From assembly GCA_013215905.1 (NCBI GenBank), contig JABSQI010000136.1, forward strand, positions 1 through 5,219: a stretch of DNA of 5,219 nt, in the 5' to 3' direction. The notes beneath the pieces were generated by a model, which was given only the letters and a program-made list of their open reading frames with translations, had not been told where the DNA came from and did no database searches. Below, in pieces: positions 1 to 4,872 of this stretch; the first letter of the stretch is position 1; each line of letters opens with the position of its first letter. The translations under genes and the position numbers were made by a program. The stretch is from Legionellales bacterium (GTDB lineage Bacteria > Pseudomonadota > Gammaproteobacteria > PIVX01).

Positions 1-1
1 G

Positions 2-211
2 CTTCTGAATAAAGATGTTTATATTACCGAAAGAGAGTGGCAATGTATCAAATTATTAGAGTATGGTTTATCTTCTAGAGAGACAGCAGAGATCTTGGGG
101 ATATCTAGGAGAACTGTTGAAACCCATTTTGTAAATATAAAAATAAAATTGAATATTAATTCAAAAGATCAAATTTTAGAGATTAACAAAGTAAGAGAGG
201 AAAATATATGA
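2..211 (+). CDS. LuxR/GerE-type transcriptional regulator, C-terminal fragment (5' end outside the window)
   Basis: The frame is open from the window edge and encodes the last 69 residues of a DNA-binding protein. It contains a LuxR-type (GerE) helix-turn-helix: a start like 'ITEREWQCIKLL', then 'GLSSRETAEILGISRRTVETH', where the recognition helix carries the family-typical TVETH followed by a VNIKIKL helix. In this family the domain binds promoter DNA and is usually controlled by an N-terminal signal domain, which is missing here, so the signal is unknown. The stop TGA (209-211) overlaps the ATG of the symporter gene as ATGA, so the two are probably co-transcribed and translationally coupled. 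The regulator may control the transporter, but that is inference from position. The fold call is secure; the specific function is not. Confidence 0.9.
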   Translation, partial: LLNKDVYITEREWQCIKLLEYGLSSRETAEILGISRRTVETHFVNIKIKLNINSKDQILEINKVREENI

Positions 212-1695
212 TAACCCCAGAAATAATAGCACTAACAGGAATGGTATTGTCTTCAATAATATTCTACCTTTATGCAAGAGAAGTTAATAAAGAAAAGTTG
301 ACCTTGGATGGGTTTATGTTATCTGATCGAAATCTTAAAAAGAATCAATTTGGTAGCACATTTGCAGCCAGCAGTTTTTCTTTGGCAATAAATACGATGT
401 TTCTATTTATGAATGCACAGCACTACGCAGTTTTTATGTTAGTTGCTCCAGTGACATATTTATTAGGACATTACATATTTATTGCCCTAGTAAGAAAATC
501 AGATGTGGATGTTAATGATTGCCGTACGGTTTCTGATCTATGTTACAAATTTTTTCCTAGTAAGGCTTTGGCAAGACTAATTACTTTAATGACTATAACA
601 AGTTATCTCATGTTGATATTTGTAGAACTATTTATAGGCTCTTTAGTTTTAACTTTCTTCTTGCCTCAAGATCTTATTTATCAAACAGGCTCTTTTTTAT
701 CAATAGGAATAATTGTCTTATTATATGTAAGGCTAGGGGGGTACAAGGCATTAGTTAAGACGGACAAGTGGCAATTATTTTTAATGATGCTAGCTACAAG
801 TTTGATCACAATATTTGCTGTTATTTCGCCAGTATTAAATGATTTTGGAGCAAGAGAAATATTTTTGGATATGATTACGCCAGCGGATACTCTTACAGAA
901 ACAATTATTTTTAGTGTGTGGCTTACTATTATGAATTTTTTAGTTCCATGCACGCAAATAGCTAATTGGCAAAGAGTATCTGCTTGTAGAGATACAAATA
1001 TATCGTGGAGAGGCTTAATATACGGCACAAAGCATGTAGTATTACTTTTTTTATTGACATTATTTGGCTTCATTTTATTAAAAGCCAAAGGATATCAATT
1101 AACATCTTTAATAGATTTTTTATCTCTTGTTAAAAATTCTAGTTGGATAGGGGCATATTGCATATTTCCTCTAATGATAGTTGGGTTTTGTAGTATGGTA
1201 TTTTCTAGTGCAGACGTTGCTATTATATCTGTTAGCTATGCGCTTGCAGATCAAAATAGCTTTCAGAAAAAATTTGCTATGATGAGAGAGCAGCAGTTAA
1301 GGAAAACTCTGACTAATTTAATTATAGGAATATTAATAGTTTTAACGGTTATATATTGGTTTCAGTTCACGGCTTTAAAAGATTGGCTGCTAGCTCTAAT
1401 TTATGTTGTGTGTGGACAAATAGCAATTCTTAGCCCGTTTTGTATTTACATCCTTTTTAAAATGGGCAAAAACAAAAATTTTAGTTTAATCCCATATAGC
1501 CATGGAAATAACATTTTAATTATATCAGCTTCATTATTGGCTTGGTTTATTTTGTTGTATGGGGCATATCTAACAAAAATTACTGAGTATCAGTTATATT
1601 CTCAGCTATCAGCCCCTTTAGGAGCAGGAATAATATTTTTATCTATAATTATGGCTGGAAGATGCACAAAAGTGTATAAAAAAAGTATCGCATAA
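208..1695 (+). CDS. Sodium:solute symporter (SSS) family transporter
   Basis: The gene encodes a 495-residue, very hydrophobic inner-membrane protein with many membrane segments, matching the usual length (about 500) and 12-14 helix layout of the SSS family, which couples solute uptake to a sodium gradient. An N-terminal helix (about residues 5-23) precedes 'DGFMLSDRNL', which resembles the family's early loop. Around residues 176-190 the stretch 'LGGYKALVKTDKWQ' matches the characteristic GG..A...TD..Q signature. The substrate cannot be told. The ATG at 208 is chosen because AGAGAGG lies 7 bases upstream and the start overlaps the stop of the LuxR-type gene. The protein appears complete; no U-rich intrinsic terminator follows its stop. 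A relative with another substrate or a sensory role remains possible. Confidence 0.85.
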   Translation: MITPEIIALTGMVLSSIIFYLYAREVNKEKLTLDGFMLSDRNLKKNQFGSTFAASSFSLAINTMFLFMNAQHYAVFMLVAPVTYLLGHYIFIALVRKSDVDVNDCRTVSDLCYKFFPSKALARLITLMTITSYLMLIFVELFIGSLVLTFFLPQDLIYQTGSFLSIGIIVLLYVRLGGYKALVKTDKWQLFLMMLATSLITIFAVISPVLNDFGAREIFLDMITPADTLTETIIFSVWLTIMNFLVPCTQIANWQRVSACRDTNISWRGLIYGTKHVVLLFLLTLFGFILLKAKGYQLTSLIDFLSLVKNSSWIGAYCIFPLMIVGFCSMVFSSADVAIISVSYALADQNSFQKKFAMMREQQLRKTLTNLIIGILIVLTVIYWFQFTALKDWLLALIYVVCGQIAILSPFCIYILFKMGKNKNFSLIPYSHGNNILIISASLLAWFILLYGAYLTKITEYQLYSQLSAPLGAGIIFLSIIMAGRCTKVYKKSIA

Positions 1696-1748
1696 GTAAC
1701 TGGAAGGGATACCTAAGCGATATAAAAAGTAGTACATTAGTACTTATG
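1685..1748 (+). other. Overlapping inverted repeats at the end of the symporter gene
   Basis: Several mutually exclusive pairings lie here. CATAAGTA (1691-1698) is an exact inverted repeat of TACTTATG (1741-1748). TATCGC (1686-1691) pairs with GCGATA (1717-1722). GTATC (1685-1689) pairs with GATAC (1708-1712). AGTAC (1731-1735) and GTACT (1740-1744) form a small hairpin with an ATTA loop. No run of T follows, so this is not a classic terminator. It may be an mRNA 3' end structure, an attenuator or the start of the structured leader downstream. Short repeats in AT-rich DNA also arise by chance. Confidence 0.4.
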
Positions 1749-1790
1749 TTTTAAGAAACAGGTAGATATATTAAGGAAATAGAGAAAAAT

Positions 1791-1918
1791 TAGACTCAAT
1801 GTTTGGGGAAGTTAATCCCCAAACACCGAGAAGATTTTAAATGTTCAGTCCAAAATCTTCTCTAAATTCTAGCATATGGGCTATATGCCTGTAACGGGAA
1901 ATTTTTCGGATGAGTCTA
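1791..1918 (+). ncRNA. Predicted four-way cloverleaf leader RNA
   Basis: TAGACTCA (1791-1798) and TGAGTCTA (1911-1918) form an exact 8-bp closing stem. Inside are three hairpins. TGTTTGGGGA (1800-1809) pairs over 10 bp with 1816-1825, with loop AGTTAA. GAGAAGATTTT (1828-1838) pairs over 11 bp with 1852-1862, with a 13-base loop. GCATAT (1872-1877) pairs with 1883-1888 across a GGGCT loop. All pairs listed are exact Watson-Crick. The whole has a tRNA-like topology but is about 128 bases long and has no tRNA sequence features or recognised RNA-family motif. It sits just upstream of the first small gene of the element, so a 5' leader with a regulatory role or a small stable RNA are both possible. 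No promoter was identified. Confidence 0.5.
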
Positions 1919-1920
1919 GC

Positions 1921-1941
1921 TTTTCTCCACATTGGGGAAAA
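1921..1941 (+). promoter_or_regulatory. Hairpin sequestering the SD of the 1944 small gene
   Basis: TTTTCTCC (1921-1928) pairs with GGGGAAAA (1934-1941) over 8 bp with one G-U pair and loop ACATT. The 3' arm contains GGGGA, the only SD-like sequence ahead of the ATGs at 1944 and 1947. Folding would hide the ribosome site. The same TTGGGGA (1932-1938) also occurs at 1803-1809, and both copies are complementary to TCCCCAA (1816-1822) in the cloverleaf, so alternative pairings could expose or hide the SD. Confidence 0.45.
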
Positions 1942-1943
1942 TC

Positions 1944-2156
1944 ATGATGGTATTTCAAGGTTATAAGCCAAATTCTTACAAAAATAGCGGAAGATCTACG
2001 CTTAGTAGGTCTTTAGCTATTTCTTACCAAAATCTCTCTATTAGCGAATTTCAGCAAGCGGTTAATGGGGTTTTCTTAAATATTTCTTATTTATTTACCC
2101 AAAAGACACGATTTTTAATTTATCAACTTTACCAAAGGAGATGTAGTAGTGAGTAG
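1944..2156 (+). CDS. Small hypothetical protein, hairpin-rich ORF
   Basis: A 70-residue product starts at ATG 1944, 6 bases after GGGGA. A TTG at 1932 in the same frame is less likely because it lies in the loop of the SD hairpin. The protein is Ser/Tyr/Gln-rich and basic at its end, with no recognised domain, signal peptide or clear membrane segment. The stop TAG (2154-2156) lies 3' of the AAAGGAG and overlaps the GTG start at 2149 by 8 bases, so it could be a leader peptide whose translation opens the next gene. Two strong stem-loops (1982-2022 and 2029-2074) lie inside it, so the open frame may instead be incidental to a structured RNA. No relative was recognised. Confidence 0.4.
   Translation: MMVFQGYKPNSYKNSGRSTLSRSLAISYQNLSISEFQQAVNGVFLNISYLFTQKTRFLIYQLYQRRCSSE
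1982..2022 (+). other. Strong RNA stem-loop inside the 1944 small gene
   Basis: AAATAGC (1982-1988) pairs with GCTATTT (2016-2022). After a GG/TA internal loop, AAGATCTAC (1991-1999) pairs with GTAGGTCTT (2005-2013), including one G-U pair, around loop GCTTA. That gives 16 bp in 41 bases, unlikely by chance and better explained as an RNA hairpin. Confidence 0.6.
2029..2074 (+). other. G-U-rich RNA stem-loop inside the 1944 small gene
   Basis: CTCTATTAGC (2036-2045) pairs over 10 bp with GTTAATGGGG (2061-2070), using three G-U pairs, around a 15-base loop. AAAA (2029-2032) and TTTT (2071-2074) extend it past a 3-base bulge. The use of G-U pairs means that only the + strand RNA folds well. Confidence 0.5.
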
Positions 2157-2670
2157 AGGTATTATTAATTATTATTTTGATCAAGAAAAATATTCAATGA
2201 ATATTGTTAAACAAAAAAGATCAAATGTTATTACAACAAATCATTTTATTTTAAATGTTTATAAATTTTTGTTGCAATTTAAAAATAAGCTAACTATAGT
2301 CGGGATGCTAGATAGAAAATCTAGCGTGAGGCAAAGTTTCTTTGTGAGATCTGAAACATTCGCCCCACTAATAACCCCCAAAACTACTTGGAGATTATGT
2401 AAATGGAAAAATATCAAAAGACGCAGCCTCTGGCTATTAGAATCTACTATCAATCACAGAATATGGTTATTAACTGGTAATTTTTGCAAAAAAGTTACGC
2501 TATTTGATAATTGTATTCAGTTTGTTAGGAGAGGTTTAGCTATGTGTGTTGCTGCAAAACATTGTATTTATTTTCTATTGTCTGGGATGATTCGGGTTAT
2601 TTTAGGTCATCTCAGAATCCACATTTTTAATTTCACCGAAGCTTTTAGCTTCAAGGAGTCCTCAGTATGA
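2149..2670 (+). CDS. Hypothetical basic protein, module A (paralogue of the 3777-4217 product)
   Basis: A 173-residue basic, aromatic-rich protein of unrecognised family. The GTG start is supported by AAAGGAG (2134-2140) 8 bases upstream. The stop TGA overlaps the ATG of the replication-type gene (ATGA), with AAGGAG for that gene inside the end of this one. It aligns in the same frame with the product at 3777-4217: both have DQEKY, then an LD(R/K)K segment, then KW(K/D)NIK. The distance from that Leu to that Trp is 33 residues in both (residues 54-86 here). Length differences are whole codons, which favours translation. The coding sequence is also full of stem-loops that match those of the other copy. 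Role unknown; its place suggests coupling control of the replication-type gene, or a small accessory protein. Confidence 0.55.
   Translation: MSRGIINYYFDQEKYSMNIVKQKRSNVITTNHFILNVYKFLLQFKNKLTIVGMLDRKSSVRQSFFVRSETFAPLITPKTTWRLCKWKNIKRRSLWLLESTINHRIWLLTGNFCKKVTLFDNCIQFVRRGLAMCVAAKHCIYFLLSGMIRVILGHLRIHIFNFTEAFSFKESSV
2176..2652 (+). other. Structured module A: chain of stem-loops
   Basis: In order: TTTGATC/GATCAAA (2176-2182 with 2219-2225) enclosing AATATTC/GAATATT (2189-2195 with 2199-2205). Then ATGCTAGAT/ATCTAGCGT (2305-2313 with 2319-2327, one G-U). Then GTGAGGC/GCCCCAC (2326-2332 with 2362-2368, one mismatch) enclosing GTTTC/GAAAC (2336-2340 with 2353-2357). Then 2371-2381 with 2388-2397 and its flank (two C-A mismatches). 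Then AGCC/GGCT near 2424-2434. Then GTAATTTTT/AAAAGTTAC (2477-2485 with 2490-2498), capped by a GCAA GNRA tetraloop. Then TCTGGGATGA/TCATCTCAGA (2581-2590 with 2607-2616, one G-U). Finally GAAGCT/AGCTTC (2638-2643 with 2647-2652). Most have counterparts at the same places in module B. Confidence 0.6.
2178..2194 (+). repeat. 17-bp direct repeat, copy 1
   Basis: TGATCAAGAAAAATATT occurs here and identically at 3758-3774. A second shared block, GATCAAA(A)TGT, follows 41 and 40 bases later. Both blocks lie near the 5' ends of modules A and B, so they mark an old duplication or a conserved recognition or folding element. Confidence 0.8.
2638..2658 (+). promoter_or_regulatory. Hairpin abutting the SD of the replication-type gene
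   Basis: GAAGCT-TTT-AGCTTC is a 6-bp hairpin (2638-2652) directly followed by AAGGAG (2653-2658), 8 bases before the ATG at 2667. It does not cover the SD but stacks against it. Ribosomes finishing module A would melt it, consistent with coupled translation. Confidence 0.5.
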
Positions 2671-3716
2671 ATCGTTCAGAATTAATTAATCATTATTGCC
2701 AGACTAAGGAATATAGAGCTATGCCTATAGGGTTAAGACGACATCTTAGAAAATCTAAACTATCAAGTGGAGCTAAGGAATGTTTTGACTTGTTGTACGA
2801 TGAAGCTACTTTTTCTAGTGACTGGTCTACTCGAATTTCAAGACATCAGATAGCTAATCAGCTTGGAACTGCTGAAAAGCCTAAAAATATTAATACTGTT
2901 ACCAGATTGCTAGCAGAGCTTGAGAGGGGCAAGTATATTATTCGCTCTCGAAATATAGGGGATACATCGACTATTTATATTAATTTTCCTGAAGATGTAA
3001 TTAATGATATTGAAGCAACGCCAGATAGAAAGAGGGTGGAAGCTATTAAAAAATGTGGCACAGTGGTTGATTCTAGCTCTACACAAAAATGTGTAGCCCC
3101 CCTATGCAAAAATGACGACTCTACTTTAAATAATAATATATATATAAAATACAACAAGAAACTAGATACGGATAAGGTTGAGTCTTGTGACCCATCCAAA
3201 GAAAAATCTGTTGTTGTTAATTCTTTTTTTATGGATGAAGATTCAGATTCAAGATCTGTAGATACTGTAGAGCAAGAGAATAATCTCGTGGAGCGTATTT
3301 CTAGCTTGGAGAAAGATATTCAATCTCTTTACAACCAGACTAAGGGTAAGAGTTCTGACGAGATTTTAAAAATCTATCGTGATATTGATAAGCTCACCCC
3401 ACAAAAGCATGAGTTTGAGAGGCAATTAGCTGTTTTGAAGCAGAAGAGTAAGCCTAAGAAAGATATTGGTGATAGTTTACAAAAATTCACAGATAAGCAG
3501 CTAGAAACCATCAGGAATTGCTCTATGTATAAGGCTAAGGGGGATAAGACTCAAGCTAAAAAATATGAGAGAGGGTTAATGCAGCAGGTTTTAACAGGCT
3601 CTTTGAATACAGTCTCGTATAAGACAGGAAAGCCTATGACGATTGAACACAGATTGAATATCGCAAAGGGGAAAATATATTCTAAGCATGAAGATTTTGA
3701 CTTTGGGATTAATTGA
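2667..3716 (+). CDS. Winged-helix replication-type protein
   Basis: A 349-residue soluble protein. Residues about 32-107 form a predicted winged helix: 'SSGAKECFDLLYDEATF', then 'ISRHQIANQLGT' (first HTH helices), 'NTVTRLLAELERGKYI' (recognition helix) and a wing ending 'TSTIYINF'. This layout is typical of plasmid and phage replication initiators and phage O-like proteins. A polar, low-complexity linker (about 120-200) follows, then a Glu/Lys-rich coiled coil (about 202-260) and a basic C-terminal part that may contact a helicase or DNA. The start has AAGGAG 8 bases upstream. The ATG overlaps the module A stop, and the stop TGA is one base from the ATG at 3718. A plain transcription factor is the main alternative. 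No iterons were found, so a replication role rests on domain style and context. Confidence 0.6.
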   Translation: MNRSELINHYCQTKEYRAMPIGLRRHLRKSKLSSGAKECFDLLYDEATFSSDWSTRISRHQIANQLGTAEKPKNINTVTRLLAELERGKYIIRSRNIGDTSTIYINFPEDVINDIEATPDRKRVEAIKKCGTVVDSSSTQKCVAPLCKNDDSTLNNNIYIKYNKKLDTDKVESCDPSKEKSVVVNSFFMDEDSDSRSVDTVEQENNLVERISSLEKDIQSLYNQTKGKSSDEILKIYRDIDKLTPQKHEFERQLAVLKQKSKPKKDIGDSLQKFTDKQLETIRNCSMYKAKGDKTQAKKYERGLMQQVLTGSLNTVSYKTGKPMTIEHRLNIAKGKIYSKHEDFDFGIN

Positions 3717-3717
3717 A

Positions 3718-3831
3718 ATGGAAAAAATAAATTTTATAAATAAAAATATTTTAGAAATGATCAAGAAAAATATTTCTTGGATCGTGTTCAACAGACAGAT
3801 CAAAATGTGGAAGATAATTTTAAAAAAATGA
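3718..3831 (+). CDS. Possible 37-residue ORF, likely the displaced 5' end of module B
   Basis: ATG 3718 follows the replication-type stop by one base (TGA-A-ATG). The frame runs 37 codons to a TGA at 3829-3831 that overlaps ATG 3828 of module B. No good SD is present, so it would need re-initiation. From the 17-mer on, homology to module A is in the other frame (that of 3777-4217). If the reading is moved back one base in the A-run near 3742-3746, the product becomes ...INKKYFRNDQEKY, close to IINYYFDQEKY of module A. This is therefore probably the authentic N-terminus separated by a one-base change, or a recoded gene. Confidence 0.35.
   Translation: MEKINFINKNILEMIKKNISWIVFNRQIKMWKIILKK
3758..3774 (+). 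repeat. 17-bp direct repeat, copy 2
   Basis: Identical to 2178-2194. In both copies the repeat forms the start of a hairpin but uses different partners. Here AAGAAA (3763-3768) pairs with TTTCTT (3773-3778), extended by GATC/GATC past one bulged G; in copy 1 it is AATATTC/GAATATT. Confidence 0.8.
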
Positions 3832-4180
3832 AAAAAAGTTTGAATGTTATGACAATAACAACTATTATAAACACGCTAGATAAAAAAATATTTAGCGTGA
3901 TAAAGATTTCGATCGCCAAAAAGAAACCTTTATCACTGACAAGAGTAAAACGATACTTTACACTTGCTAAGTGGGATAATATCAAAAAAGCGATAATATC
4001 GCTATCAAGAAAAACCACCCAAGCACGGATAAAGTTAAAAAAACTAATTATATTAATCGGTTTAGGAGACGTGCTTGTGTGTATGTCAAATATAACAAAT
4101 AAAATAGCTAATAGCTGTTCAATTGTTATTTCTAGTATTGCCACTAGAGATATTCATAATTTTGTGGGTATTTCTAGTGG
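3759..4180 (+). other. Structured module B: chain of stem-loops
   Basis: In order: 3759-3768 with 3773-3783 (one bulge). CACGCTAGATA/TATTTAGCGTG (3872-3882 with 3889-3899, 11 bp, one G-U). GTGATAAA/TTTATCAC (3897-3904 with 3929-3936) enclosing TTTC/GAAA (3907-3910 with 3923-3926). CAAG-A-GTAAA/TTTAC-A-CTTG (3940-3949 with 3957-3966). GCGAT/ATCGC (3990-3994 with 3998-4002). CAAGCACG/CGTGCTTG (4020-4027 with 4070-4077). Last, a 15-bp stem at 4141-4180. The order and spacing of the middle hairpins match module A while arm sequences differ. Confidence 0.6.
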
Positions 4181-4217
4181 TCTCTCAGTTTTAAATTTAA
4201 GGAGTGAAATTATATGA
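3777..4217 (+). CDS. Hypothetical basic protein, module B (paralogue of the 2149-2670 product; 5' end uncertain)
   Basis: A 146-residue open frame (from TTG 3777) encoding a Lys/Ile/Ser-rich basic protein of unrecognised family. It aligns with the module A product in the same frame: LDKK (from residue 34), KWDNIK (Trp 66), and a V-C-M versus M-C-V patch near a shared AGGAGA. The open frame starts at 3744, and DQEKY (3759-3773) upstream of the TTG is also conserved, so the true start lies earlier, probably ATG 3718 plus a one-base shift. TTG 3777 has no SD; ATG 3828 is possible by ATGA re-initiation. The stop TGA overlaps the ATG at 4214, with AAGGAG for that gene inside the end of this one, as in module A. 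It may be a frameshifted pseudogene, but its open length and coupling site argue that it is maintained. Confidence 0.5.
   Translation: MDRVQQTDQNVEDNFKKMKKSLNVMTITTIINTLDKKIFSVIKISIAKKKPLSLTRVKRYFTLAKWDNIKKAIISLSRKTTQARIKLKKLIILIGLGDVLVCMSNITNKIANSCSIVISSIATRDIHNFVGISSGLSVLNLRSEII
4141..4180 (+). promoter_or_regulatory. 15-bp stem-loop upstream of the 4214 gene SD
   Basis: CCACTAGAGATATTC (4141-4155) pairs throughout with GGGTATTTCTAGTGG (4166-4180), including three G-U pairs, around a 10-base loop. It is the strongest hairpin in the window. It lies 18 bases before AAGGAG (4199-4204) of the next gene. No T-run follows, so it is not a standard terminator. It corresponds in place to the 2581-2616 stem of module A. 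Confidence 0.65.
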
Positions 4218-4513
4218 AAAAATATACGGTTGTTACTAATACAGGTGGTGGCGGATGGAAAAACCAAGATGCTGTTAAGTTAAGAAATAGGCTAGAGAAC
4301 AAATCTCATAAATATTGTTCTGAATTACCAAGCCTTAGAGAAAAACGAGACAAATTGCAAGAGCGACTGCTTAAACTAGAAAGAGATATTTCTTATAAGG
4401 AAGTAGAGGCACAAGCTAGCCTTGAAAGAGCAATATGGATTAATAATGGTTTGCCACAAGAAATGCAGATAGATTTCATGAGGAAATTCAAAGAAAGAGG
4501 AGTAGGGATATAA
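4214..4513 (+). CDS. Small coiled-coil hypothetical protein
   Basis: A 99-residue charged, soluble protein. After a short 'TNTGGGGW' segment it has a Glu/Lys/Leu heptad region (about residues 22-70, including 'LREKRDKLQERLLKLERDI') expected to form a coiled coil, then a C-terminal helix with 'QEMQIDFMRKFKE'. No family is recognised. AAGGAG lies 9 bases upstream of the ATG, the start overlaps the module B stop (ATGA), and the stop overlaps the next ATG (TAATG). Its end faintly resembles that of the next protein (QMQFDF). It could be an accessory or structural small protein of a phage-like element; function unknown. Confidence 0.75.
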   Translation: MKKYTVVTNTGGGGWKNQDAVKLRNRLENKSHKYCSELPSLREKRDKLQERLLKLERDISYKEVEAQASLERAIWINNGLPQEMQIDFMRKFKERGVGI

Positions 4514-4872
4514 TGACTACACAAACGAAAGTAATTGAAATCAAGAATTACAAAAATATAGCTAAGAAACAATCTTGCAAGAAGAAAGTTAAAAACTCAA
4601 TAGATTATTTAACAATTGGTGTAGATTCTCACTTTGAGGCTCAAAAAATAGAGTCAAAAATCGCCATGCTAGAAAATGAACTTTATACGGTTAAATGCAA
4701 TTTAGAGAATAATAAACGTAGGTTAGCTGAATATCGATTCAGAGCTATCGAAAACTTGCTTATCTCAGCTAAAAGCCAAAATAAGTCTGCTATTGAGCTT
4801 TTAAAAGAACACTATAAAGGGGCATTTGAACAAATGCAGTTTGATTTCAAGGATGGTGATAATAATGAGTAA
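4513..4872 (+). CDS. Small coiled-coil hypothetical protein
   Basis: A 119-residue protein with a Lys-rich N-terminus (about 1-35), a coiled-coil region (about 45-80, 'ESKIAMLENELYTVKCNLENNKRRL'), a helical segment and the acidic end 'QMQFDFKDGDNNE'. GAGGAG lies 10 bases upstream of the ATG. The start overlaps the previous stop by one base and the end overlaps the 4865 start by 8 bases. No domain recognised. A shared coiled coil followed by QxQ/IDF-like residues hints at paralogy with the 4214 product, but the resemblance is weak. Confidence 0.75.
   Translation: MTTQTKVIEIKNYKNIAKKQSCKKKVKNSIDYLTIGVDSHFEAQKIESKIAMLENELYTVKCNLENNKRRLAEYRFRAIENLLISAKSQNKSAIELLKEHYKGAFEQMQFDFKDGDNNE

Noticed and set aside
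681..1088. Reverse-strand open frame of 135 codons
   Set aside because: It lies wholly inside the symporter gene, has no SD, and no convincing protein character.
1800..1862. Intrinsic terminators for the symporter gene
   Set aside because: The two strong hairpins (1800-1825, 1828-1862) are not followed by a T-run, and they fit inside a larger closed cloverleaf.
1923..1931. DnaA-box-like TTCTCCACA
   Set aside because: It differs from TTATCCACA at one base, is single, and is better explained as part of the hairpin 1921-1941. No iterons or AT-rich unwinding element sit beside it.
1932..1943. TTG 1932 as start of the first small gene
   Set aside because: It lies in the loop and arm of the SD hairpin and has no SD of its own; ATG 1944 follows GGGGA.
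3079..3096. Hairpin CTACACA-AAAA-TGTGTAG inside the replication-type gene
   Set aside because: It is exact but only 7 bp and isolated in the low-complexity linker region; one such hairpin is expected by chance in AT-rich DNA of this length.
3800..4144. Reverse-strand open frame of 114 codons opposite module B
   Set aside because: It is hydrophobic only because it mirrors AT-rich Lys/Ile codons. It has no SD, and the conserved hairpins and overlaps support the + strand. Its length is at least in part a result of the open + frame.
1791..4205. Retron, group I/II intron, or CRISPR explanation for the structured regions
   Set aside because: There is no reverse transcriptase, maturase or homing endonuclease, no domain V-like motif, no evenly spaced repeat array and no cas gene in the window.
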